From Rickettsiales bacterium (GTDB lineage: Bacteria > Pseudomonadota > Alphaproteobacteria > Rs-D84): 10,079 nt of DNA. A model generated the notes under the pieces. That model searched no databases and was not told the DNA's origin. It saw only the letters and a program-made list of their open reading frames with translations. The translations under genes and the position numbers were made by a program. The stretch spans positions 1-10,079 of the forward strand of contig JAIRLB010000053.1 in assembly GCA_031259745.1 (NCBI GenBank), read 5' to 3'. The stretch's first letter is position 1; every line of letters starts with the position of its first letter. Positions 1 through 5,366 of this stretch are shown here, in pieces.

Positions 1-2
1 CC

Positions 3-50
3 TCCTTCCACTTCTCGCTCAAACACGATTTGCGCGAAGTGGTGGTTTGA
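3..50 (+). CDS. Possible 3' end of an upstream gene (partial)
   Basis: One plus-strand frame is open from the window edge to a TGA at 48-50 and reads SFHFSLKHDLREVVV. Its alternating hydrophobic and charged residues look more protein-like than the other two frames, and it ends 21 bases before the next start codon. The fragment is too short to assign to a family. A frame ending at TAA 52-54 is also open from the edge, so the choice between them is weak. Confidence 0.3.
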   Translation, partial: SFHFSLKHDLREVVV

Positions 51-71
51 TTAATAAAACAGGAGATAAAA

Positions 72-548
72 ATGACAAACATTAAGTCAAAAATTAAAAA
101 AGCCGCGCTTATTGGCGGAATATCGGCGTTATCATTGCTGCCGATTAAAGCAAGCGCCGCTACAGATGAACAAACATCGGAACCGATAAAAACGGAAAGT
201 TTTTGTGGCTTAATTGTGAAAACAGTAATCTACGGCGTGGCTATTACTAGCAATCTTGTTGTTGCTATATTATGCATGACTCAAACAGTCGATGCTAAGA
301 AAGAAAAACGGCAACTAATAAACCTATTTGGCAAAGAAAAATATGATGATATAGAAATAATAAATATTGAAGAAGTAAAAATTGATGACTACATGCTTGC
401 CAAAGAAATACACGTAATTATAAGGGATAAAAAAGGAAACCTGAAGCACGGTGGGGTTTTAACCAGCAAATTTTTTGAGCAAATTAGCAAAGAAGCAAAC
501 AAAGAACCAGAAAGAACTATTATTGATTCAAAAAATTATTCAAGATAA
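72..548 (+). CDS. Small exported or membrane-anchored protein of unknown function
   Basis: No family is recognised. The start is supported by AGGAG at 61-65, six bases before the ATG. The 158-residue product opens with a basic stretch (KSKIKK) and a hydrophobic core ending near ASA-A at residues 27-30, which looks like a cleavable signal peptide. A second hydrophobic segment at about 44-69, containing Cys45 and Cys68, looks like a membrane helix. The remaining 85 residues are highly charged and rich in Lys, Glu and Ile, with a probable alternating beta/alpha pattern (DDIEIINIEEVKI, then KEIHVIIRDKKGNLKHGG). The likely topology is one membrane anchor plus a small soluble domain. The gene is more AT-rich than the adjacent dacA-like gene and meets it tail to tail with only three bases between the stop codons. 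Expression of the protein is likely; any function would be a guess. Confidence 0.72.
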   Translation: MTNIKSKIKKAALIGGISALSLLPIKASAATDEQTSEPIKTESFCGLIVKTVIYGVAITSNLVVAILCMTQTVDAKKEKRQLINLFGKEKYDDIEIINIEEVKIDDYMLAKEIHVIIRDKKGNLKHGGVLTSKFFEQISKEANKEPERTIIDSKNYSR

Positions 549-551
549 AGC

Positions 552-1682
552 TTAATGAAACACAAAGCAATCAATGCCGGCAGTGATCGCTTTGAATTGA
601 ATTTGCTGCGCGGCGCCTTCTGACAATCCGTTTGCTCGCACACGATACATTCCGGTGCCGGTCGGTTCAATATCAGCACGCACGCCCAGCGCATTCATAA
701 CATGCGCTGATTGCGCCTGCGCGGCGCCTTGGGATGAAAAAGCCCCGAATTGAACGCCGGAGGAACCAACAGATTTATGATTTCTGAATTCTGATTTCTG
801 ATTTGAAAAAATTTCTTCTTTATGACTTACGTTTTTGCTCTGCGCGGCGGGAATTCCGGCAAGAGCAAATCCCTTGTCCAGCATTTTGACAGAAACGGCG
901 GTGCGAATATCTTTGTTTTCGGCGCCCAAGACAACGGACATTAATCTTTTGTCGCCGCGCCTAGCCGTCGCAACCAATGAATATTTTGACCTGTTCGTAT
1001 AGCCCGTCTTCATGCCATCGCATCCCGGATAAGAATTCAGCAGACGATTGCCGTTCGCATAGGTTTTTCCGTCATACGTCCAAGATTTTATCCCAAAATA
1101 TTTCCAATATTGCGGAAAATGCTTGTACACCGCCATCGAGAGCAGCGCAATATCGCGCGCGCACGACAACTGATCGTCATTAGGCAGACCCGACGAGTTT
1201 TCAAAGTTAGTGCGCGATAATCCGATTTCTGTCGCGACCTGGGTCATCAGGGACGCAAAACTTCCCTCTTTGCCGCCTTTCAGATTTTCCGCCAATACGC
1301 GCGCGACATCATTCGCACTGTGGACGGCGACCGCCTTGATGGCATCCTCTACCTTGATCTTGCTGCCGGCGCGCAGCCCCAGTTTCACGGGACTGGCATT
1401 CGCCGCGCTTTCAGAAACGATCAGATAATCGTCCAAGCGCAGGCGCCCATGCTCCAACGCGTCAAAAGTCAGATACAAAGTCATGATTTTGGTCAATGAC
1501 GCCGGGTAATTCAAATCGGTCGCATTCTGCTGATACAAAACCTGGCCGGTATCCATATCGGCCACCAGCGCCGCCTTGTACCCCGCCGGATGCCCGGGCA
1601 TGACAGATATGAATGCGCCCAGAATGCAAAGTAAAATCAATCTGACTATCATGAGCCGAATGATACAAAAAATCAGCCCCAT
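552..1682 (-). CDS. dacA: D-alanyl-D-alanine carboxypeptidase (low-molecular-weight PBP, peptidase S11) with C-terminal SPOR domain
   Basis: A periplasmic serine peptidase that trims the terminal D-Ala from peptidoglycan stem pentapeptides. All three penicillin-binding signatures are present: SLTK at residues 62-65 (nucleophile Ser62), SAN at 122-124 and KTG at 225-227. An N-terminal hydrophobic segment acts as signal peptide or anchor. The last ~65 residues (from about GVQFGAF, 309 on) match a SPOR domain, which in this family binds denuded septal glycan and suggests a role at division sites. Between the domains, residues 293-304 are encoded by a 7-bp repeat block (listed separately). The start is uncertain: neither the ATG at 1682 nor the in-frame ATG at 1652 has a clear ribosome-binding site, and 1652 would give a more typical signal peptide. 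It lies 21 bases after the pyk stop on the same strand, so co-transcription with pyk is likely. The exact paralogue name within the Dac group is not certain. Confidence 0.93.
   Translation of the reverse strand: MGLIFCIIRLMIVRLILLCILGAFISVMPGHPAGYKAALVADMDTGQVLYQQNATDLNYPASLTKIMTLYLTFDALEHGRLRLDDYLIVSESAANASPVKLGLRAGSKIKVEDAIKAVAVHSANDVARVLAENLKGGKEGSFASLMTQVATEIGLSRTNFENSSGLPNDDQLSCARDIALLSMAVYKHFPQYWKYFGIKSWTYDGKTYANGNRLLNSYPGCDGMKTGYTNRSKYSLVATARRGDKRLMSVVLGAENKDIRTAVSVKMLDKGFALAGIPAAQSKNVSHKEEIFSNQKSEFRNHKSVGSSGVQFGAFSSQGAAQAQSAHVMNALGVRADIEPTGTGMYRVRANGLSEGAAQQIQFKAITAGIDCFVFH
773..804 (-). repeat. Heptanucleotide repeat block (ATTTCTG units) inside the dacA-like gene
   Basis: On the plus strand the block reads as four 7-bp units plus ATTT: ATTTATG, ATTTCTG, AATTCTG, ATTTCTG, ATTT. 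Read as mRNA on the minus strand it encodes NQKSEFRNHKS in the linker between the peptidase and SPOR domains. It matches the block at 10038-10069 in truA, with the same length and 29 of 32 bases identical. Confidence 0.8.
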
Positions 1683-1703
1683 GGGTCAAGGGCGGATATT
1701 CGT

Positions 1704-3074
1704 TTATCCCAACCTGCGCAAAGAAATCTTTTCCTTGTCAACGATGACCAGGTTGCCTTCGTTAATATTGAACATTCTTGCCGCGCCGACGGCATCTTTC
1801 AAGTCAAACAACTGGCTGTCGCATGTAGAGGCCACGCCGCGGGACAGGCACAGCTGGTTTGCGACAACACATTCATTGCATACCGCGATAATCGGAATAT
1901 TCGGACGGCGGCAGGCAACTTTGGTCGCAGTTTGGCCGTCATGAGTGAATACAATAATGGCTTGTGCTTCGTTCAGTTCCGCGACAGTAACCACCGACAA
2001 TGACCAATCATTTTCCGGAATATTTTCCACATCCAGCCAATCCTGGCCGTTTTCGATAGAGTCCTGGTCAGCATTTGTCAGAATTTTTGCCATTGTTTCA
2101 ACAACCTTGGCGGGATTTGCAGATATAGTCGTTTCTTCGGACGTCATTGTTGAATCAACTTGCAGGTATGCCGCCGTGGCAATGTCTGAAATTTCCGCGC
2201 GTGTCGGGAATTCGCTGTCGACCATAGAGCCCAACATCTGTGTCGCCATAATGACAGGCTTGTTGTTTTCGCGGCAAACGCGAATAATTCTGCGGGAAAC
2301 CGCCGGAACCTGTTCAAAAGGCATTTCTACGGCCAAATCGCCGCGCGCAATCATAACCGCATCAGAGGCCTCTACAATATCTTCAATTCGTTCAACTGCG
2401 TTCGGACGTTCGATTTTCGCAACGATTTTCACAGGATGTTTCGTATGCGCGCGGATAAATTCGCGCGTTTCGACAATGTCTTCCGGACGCTGTACGAAAG
2501 AAATCGCTATAAAATCCGGTTTTTTTGTAAGAATGTATTCCAAGTCTTCGCGGTCTTTTTGCGTCAGCACGGATGTTGCGACCTCTGTATCCGGCAGATT
2601 AAAGCCGCGTCTGGACCAAATCTGTGTACCGCGGACAACAGCTGTTTCAACGCTGTCGGCATTTACATTTTCAACTTTCAGCTCAATTTTCCCATCGTTC
2701 AACAAAACGCGGTCGCCAACCTTCAAAGACTTGATGACATCCATATCCGGCAGCTGCACGCGTTGCGAATTACCGGATGTCGGATCGTTGTCCAGAATGA
2801 ATTTCTGTCCCACTTCGATTGGATATTTATCTTCTGTTTCAAAATTGCCGATACGGTGTTTCGGCCCCTGCAAATCCGCCAAAACCGCGACAGGATTGCC
2901 TGTTTCCGCCGAATATTCGCGAATAATGTCGATTTTTTTCCCTTGGGCCTCGCCCGTATCGTGGCTGAAATTCAAGCGGCAGACATTAACGCCGGTTTCG
3001 ATCATTTTTATCAACATGTCCTTGGATTCGCTAGCCGGACCGATTGACGATGTTATTTTTGTAAATCTTTTCAT
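1704..3074 (-). CDS. pyk: Pyruvate kinase
   Basis: Catalyses the last glycolytic step, transferring phosphate from PEP to ADP, in the cytoplasm. Visible active-site elements are RLNFSH at 33-38 (Arg33, Asn35, Ser37), ADLQGPKHR at 66-74, AKIERP at 219-224 (Lys220, Glu222), ARGD at 243-246 (Asp246 as metal ligand) and ATQM at 277-280 (Thr278). The B domain occupies about 75-170. Two things are unusual. The stretch normally ending in MLSGET or MLSAES reads MTSEETTISANP (310-321). The C-terminus ends VIVDKEKISLRRLG and lacks the usual GTPGTTN-like tail, giving 456 residues where about 470-480 is common. The start fits the family, whose proteins begin with a short K-x-T-K-I-x-x-x-I-G-P leader; GAAGAG lies eight bases upstream as a weak ribosome-binding site. 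It is divergent from the gapR-like gene and followed closely by the dacA-like gene. Confidence 0.96.
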   Translation of the reverse strand: MKRFTKITSSIGPASESKDMLIKMIETGVNVCRLNFSHDTGEAQGKKIDIIREYSAETGNPVAVLADLQGPKHRIGNFETEDKYPIEVGQKFILDNDPTSGNSQRVQLPDMDVIKSLKVGDRVLLNDGKIELKVENVNADSVETAVVRGTQIWSRRGFNLPDTEVATSVLTQKDREDLEYILTKKPDFIAISFVQRPEDIVETREFIRAHTKHPVKIVAKIERPNAVERIEDIVEASDAVMIARGDLAVEMPFEQVPAVSRRIIRVCRENNKPVIMATQMLGSMVDSEFPTRAEISDIATAAYLQVDSTMTSEETTISANPAKVVETMAKILTNADQDSIENGQDWLDVENIPENDWSLSVVTVAELNEAQAIIVFTHDGQTATKVACRRPNIPIIAVCNECVVANQLCLSRGVASTCDSQLFDLKDAVGAARMFNINEGNLVIVDKEKISLRRLG

Positions 3075-3116
3075 ATTATAAACTCTTCATTTTATGTTAA
3101 TATATCTGTTGACAAT

Positions 3117-3125
3117 ATTATACCA
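3117..3125 (-). promoter_or_regulatory. Candidate extended -10 promoter of pyk
   Basis: The minus strand reads TGGTATAAT, a perfect -10 hexamer with an upstream TGN extension. It is 43 bases before the pyk ATG and has no convincing -35, as expected for an extended -10. Downstream, TTGTCA followed after 15 bases by TAAAAT is a weaker alternative. Predicted from sequence only. Confidence 0.45.
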
Positions 3126-3135
3126 AATCATTTGG
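3123..3135. promoter_or_regulatory. Perfect palindrome CCAAAT-C-ATTTGG between pyk and the gapR-like gene
   Basis: A 6+1+6 perfect inverted repeat abuts the predicted pyk -10 element and lies 20 bases before the -35 of the gapR-like gene. Its place between divergent promoters makes it a candidate operator. No known regulator site is recognised. Confidence 0.35.
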
Positions 3136-3154
3136 ATTGTTTTTATTGTTTTTC

Positions 3155-3183
3155 TTGATTTTTGCGAAAACGCACATTAATAT
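3155..3183 (+). promoter_or_regulatory. Candidate promoter of the gapR-like/RNHCP pair
   Basis: TTGATT (3155-3160) and TAATAT (3178-3183) are separated by 17 bases, each matching four of six consensus positions. A start near 3190 would leave a leader of about 30 bases. The spacer holds the small inverted repeat GCGAAAACGC (3164-3173). Confidence 0.45.
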
Positions 3184-3219
3184 ATCACACAAAGTGCAAA
3201 AAATACAAGAGGAAGATTG

Positions 3220-3468
3220 ATGAAACAAGCAAATCATAGCGCATTGGACAATCAGCAGCTGACAACCATTATTGAACGCATTGAAAAGCTGAATGAAGAT
3301 ACCGCAAATATCGCGGCCGATATCAAAGAAATCTTTGCGGAGGCAAAAAGCGCTGGATTCGATCCAAAATACATACGCCAAATGATTCGTCTGCGCAAGA
3401 TGGATCCGGATGAAATTGATGAACAGGACGAACTGGTTAAAATGTACCGCAGTGCATTGGGAATTTAA
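3220..3468 (+). CDS. gapR: GapR-family (DUF2312) nucleoid-associated protein
   Basis: An 82-residue protein matching the DUF2312 family almost end to end. Characterised GapR of Caulobacter binds AT-rich, overtwisted DNA ahead of replication and transcription forks and assists topoisomerases. Family features seen are the N-terminal coiled coil IIERIEKLNEDTANIAADIKEIFAEAK (about 17-43), the GFDPKYIRQMIRLRKMD block (46-62) and the acidic helix ending in MYRSALG (75-81). The ATG at 3220 is preferred over a TTG just before it because GAGGAAG at 3209-3215 is suitably spaced. Its stop overlaps the start of the next gene in TAATG, so the two are translationally coupled. The family is nearly confined to Alphaproteobacteria, which is the main taxonomic clue. 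The symbol is by family; function in this organism is inferred. Confidence 0.92.
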   Translation: MKQANHSALDNQQLTTIIERIEKLNEDTANIAADIKEIFAEAKSAGFDPKYIRQMIRLRKMDPDEIDEQDELVKMYRSALGI

Positions 3469-3782
3469 TGCGAAAATTCACCAGAACTATTGAAGATTTC
3501 AACTGCGCCCATTGCGGCGCAGTTGTCAAAGGCAGCGGTTATACTAATCATTGCCCAAAATGCCTGTGGTCTCGGGATGTCGATATTAATCCCGGCGACC
3601 GTGCAGGCACTTGCTTTGGCATGATGCGCCCAATATCCGCCGCACCAGAAGGGGATCATTATATTATCACCCATAAATGTGAAAAATGCGGCAAAATTCG
3701 TCGTCAACGCGCCAGCGACGACGATGACATCAATGCAATCATCGCAATTTCATCCGACCCGGATTTTATATTTGGGAAATAG
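3468..3782 (+). CDS. RNHCP domain zinc-ribbon protein
   Basis: A 104-residue protein that matches the RNHCP family over its length. Cysteine pairs at 13/16 (CAHC), 29/32 (CPKC) and 71/74 (CEKC) suggest zinc binding. Other family marks are VDINPGDR (38-45), Cys49 and GMMRP (51-55). The motif that names the family reads TNHCP (26-30) here, with Thr in place of Arg. A DDDD stretch (84-87) follows the last zinc pair. The molecular function of RNHCP proteins is not established; nucleic-acid or protein binding is a reasonable guess. The ATG shares its A with the stop codon of the gapR-like gene, and no separate promoter is visible, so this gene depends on its neighbour for expression. Confidence 0.9.
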   Translation: MRKFTRTIEDFNCAHCGAVVKGSGYTNHCPKCLWSRDVDINPGDRAGTCFGMMRPISAAPEGDHYIITHKCEKCGKIRRQRASDDDDINAIIAISSDPDFIFGK

Positions 3783-3795
3783 GCGTCCGCCATGG

Positions 3796-3831
3796 TTTGA
3801 ACTGTCCCTCAAAAAAAGAGGACAGTTCAAA
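3796..3831. terminator. 12-bp perfect inverted repeat between convergent genes, likely bidirectional terminator or palindromic repeat
   Basis: TTTGAACTGTCC (3796-3807) pairs exactly with GGACAGTTCAAA (3820-3831) across a 12-base A-rich loop that can add TC/GA pairs. It sits 13 bases after the RNHCP stop and 12 bases before the stop of the opposite-strand gene, the expected place for a shared terminator. The plus-strand transcript reaches TTTTT only at 3841, and the minus strand has no T-run directly after the stem, so termination is not proven. It could be an interspersed palindromic element. Confidence 0.55.
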
Positions 3832-3843
3832 TTGCAGGCGTTT

Positions 3844-4392
3844 TTATCTGTCACCACGAATTTTATTGAACAAAGAATCTTGGGCTGCATATTTCTTGAA
3901 ATTGGCATTTTTTGCATCAACATAATCCCTAAATTCCTTTTCCTGCTGTCTTTTATAACTTTCAAATTCTTTTTCTTGCCGTCTTTTGTAATCTTCAAAC
4001 TCTTTGTCCACTTTTTTAACCAAAGAATCTCGGGCTGAATATTTCTTGAAATCGGCATTTGCTTTTGCCTTGTATACCTTAAATTTATCATTTTCCGCTT
4101 TAACATAATTTTCAAATTCTTTTTCTTGCCTTCTTTTGTAATCTTCAAACTCTTTGTCCACATCGGTATTATGTTCTTCCGGTGTATTTACCCCCGCTTC
4201 TTCTATTTTTTGGTTATAATAATTAGGATATGCTGTCCGAACTTTTTTTGCGGTATTGTTTTTTACAGCTTCTGTTTTTGATTTTGAAACTTCTTCGTCC
4301 TTTTTCAAGGTATTCTGCGCCTTTAGCATCGTGCCAGCAACTATTAGTCCTGATGCTGTTATCAGTGCAGCTTTTCTAACTATTTTTTTCAT
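3844..4392 (-). CDS. Exported hendecad-repeat (11-residue) coiled-coil-like protein, function unknown
   Basis: No family is recognised. The start at 4392 is chosen because AAGGAG lies six bases upstream (plus-strand 4399-4404) and the product then opens with a standard signal peptide: MKKIVRK, a hydrophobic core, and a likely cut after Ala25. A Lys/Glu-rich linker runs to about residue 77. The rest is a regular 11-residue repeat with Phe at 82, 93, 104 and 115 and again at 132, 143, 154 and 165, each followed three residues later by Tyr. These form two 50-residue units (81-130 and 131-180) that begin identically with EFEDYKRRQEKEFE. The mature protein is strongly charged and has no cysteine. 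It is the last gene of a three-gene cluster, starting 17 bases after the previous stop. An extended helical or right-handed coiled-coil structure is inferred; a surface or envelope role is only a guess. Confidence 0.8.
   Translation of the reverse strand: MKKIVRKAALITASGLIVAGTMLKAQNTLKKDEEVSKSKTEAVKNNTAKKVRTAYPNYYNQKIEEAGVNTPEEHNTDVDKEFEDYKRRQEKEFENYVKAENDKFKVYKAKANADFKKYSARDSLVKKVDKEFEDYKRRQEKEFESYKRQQEKEFRDYVDAKNANFKKYAAQDSLFNKIRGDR
3853..4161 (-). repeat. Two tandem 150-bp units encoding the hendecad repeats
   Basis: Positions 3961-4011 and 4111-4161 are identical except for one base (3981 G, 4131 T), and 3871-3910 resembles 4021-4060, all at an offset of exactly 150. The middle (about 3911-3960 against 4061-4110) keeps its length but has diverged. 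This is an in-frame tandem duplication of 50 codons. Confidence 0.85.
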
Positions 4393-4409
4393 TTTTTGCT
4401 CCTTTTTTG

Positions 4410-5354
4410 TCAAAACTCTTGTGCGCAAGAGTTTATTATATCTGCTTGTTTTGCCAAGGCAGACATAGACGATGCGCCGAATCCTACCCCAACAATCGAG
4501 GCCAATGCAGTCGCGCCAGACAAGATATTCGCAGCAGTGTTAAGATTTTTTGTTCCCACAACATCATCTGCGCCCATTTCTCCGTCTTTCTCTTTTGACA
4601 CCGCGATTCCGGACGTTACCGCGCCGCCGATTCCAGTTGCAATTCCAACAGCGGACGCAATGGTATTTCCTTTGATTTTCCCTTGAATATTCTTCAAGAC
4701 AGACGAATTCATTCTGTCGCATTTTTCAATTATTCTGCTTAACTTTTCAAAGATTGCTTTATTTTCTTGCTTTCCCATAAATTCGATTCGTTGCTGTTTT
4801 AATTCTTTGACGACGGCCAGACACTTATCCATCTGATTTGCTATATCGTTCAGATTTCCATTTTGTTTCGCCGATACTATGGTGCCTGCAATATTGGTTC
4901 CAGCCGCGACGCTGTTGCCGATTGTGCGTACATTCCCAAGGGTCTGCGATGTTCTTGCTAACTTGTCAAGTTCTTTGATTTCGCCTGAATTTTTGATAGA
5001 TGCAGTCAGAGTTTCCAAACTTTGCGATACTTCCCCCCTTTGAAGCGCGACCGCAAATTCTGCCTCATGCATTTTAATAATACTATCAACCTCTGCCTTT
5101 ATCTCATCATCTGTTCTAACCTTTGCAATACCGGTTGCTGTCGCGATGCCCGCTGATACTGTTCCTCCGACACTTAGCCCAGTAGCCAGACCCATGGCGC
5201 TGAGAACCGAGCGCAAATCGCCTGAAATAGATGCGCATTCCGCACGCGCAATGGCAATGACTTCGTAATATCTGTTTTGCATATCCGAATCGGCGGCAAC
5301 CGCTGATACATTTATCAAGGCAAATATTATATATGTTATGATTTTATTTTTCAT
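4410..5354 (-). CDS. Exported glycine-rich protein with two cysteine-bracketed modules, function unknown
   Basis: No family is recognised. The 314-residue product has a signal peptide ending near SAVAA (17-21). The mature part alternates Gly/Ala/Ser-rich hydrophobic stretches (about 53-77, 142-162, 227-252, 272-303) with charged helices. The halves resemble each other: GLATGL...GGTVSAGIA (55-71) with GIATGIGGAVTSGIA (237-251), NSVAAGTNIAGTIVS (147-161) with NILSGATALASIVG (276-289), and IANQMDKC (171-178) with LAKQADIINSC (300-310). Each half begins and ends with a cysteine (40/178 and 212/310), and there are no others. The glycine patterns resemble glycine zippers, so membrane insertion or oligomerisation is possible. 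The ATG has only a weak upstream AAGCGA, and the gene starts 12 bases after the preceding stop, so coupling is likely. Confidence 0.8.
   Translation of the reverse strand: MKNKIITYIIFALINVSAVAADSDMQNRYYEVIAIARAECASISGDLRSVLSAMGLATGLSVGGTVSAGIATATGIAKVRTDDEIKAEVDSIIKMHEAEFAVALQRGEVSQSLETLTASIKNSGEIKELDKLARTSQTLGNVRTIGNSVAAGTNIAGTIVSAKQNGNLNDIANQMDKCLAVVKELKQQRIEFMGKQENKAIFEKLSRIIEKCDRMNSSVLKNIQGKIKGNTIASAVGIATGIGGAVTSGIAVSKEKDGEMGADDVVGTKNLNTAANILSGATALASIVGVGFGASSMSALAKQADIINSCAQEF
4413..4434. repeat. Perfect 9-bp inverted repeat spanning a stop codon region
   Basis: AAACTCTTG (4413-4421) and CAAGAGTTT (4426-4434) pair exactly around a four-base loop. On the minus-strand mRNA the hairpin covers the last codons of the glycine-rich gene, reaches into its TGA, and ends 8 bases before the AAGGAG of the next gene. 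No T-run follows, so it is not a typical intrinsic terminator. A role in setting translation or mRNA stability of the next gene is possible. Confidence 0.55.
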
Positions 5355-5366
5355 TTTATCGCTTTT

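Noticed and set aside
9..41. Imperfect 10-bp inverted repeat (CACTTCTCGC with GCGCGAAGTG)
   Set aside because: It has one mismatch, a 13-base loop and no T-run, and overlaps a possible coding tail. Not strong enough to call a terminator.
1945..3081. Long plus-strand open frame (378 codons) opposite pyk
   Set aside because: It lies wholly antisense to a clear pyruvate kinase, has low-complexity Ser/Thr-rich content typical of shadow frames, and lacks a ribosome-binding site.
3853..4161. Repeats here considered as a CRISPR array
   Set aside because: Only two units, coding in frame with a clear protein period of 50 residues, and no spacer structure or cas genes.
3750..4163. Minus-strand open frame of 137 codons overlapping the hendecad gene
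   Set aside because: It is a shifted reading of the same 150-bp DNA repeat, has no signal peptide or ribosome-binding site, and would read through the terminator-like hairpin.
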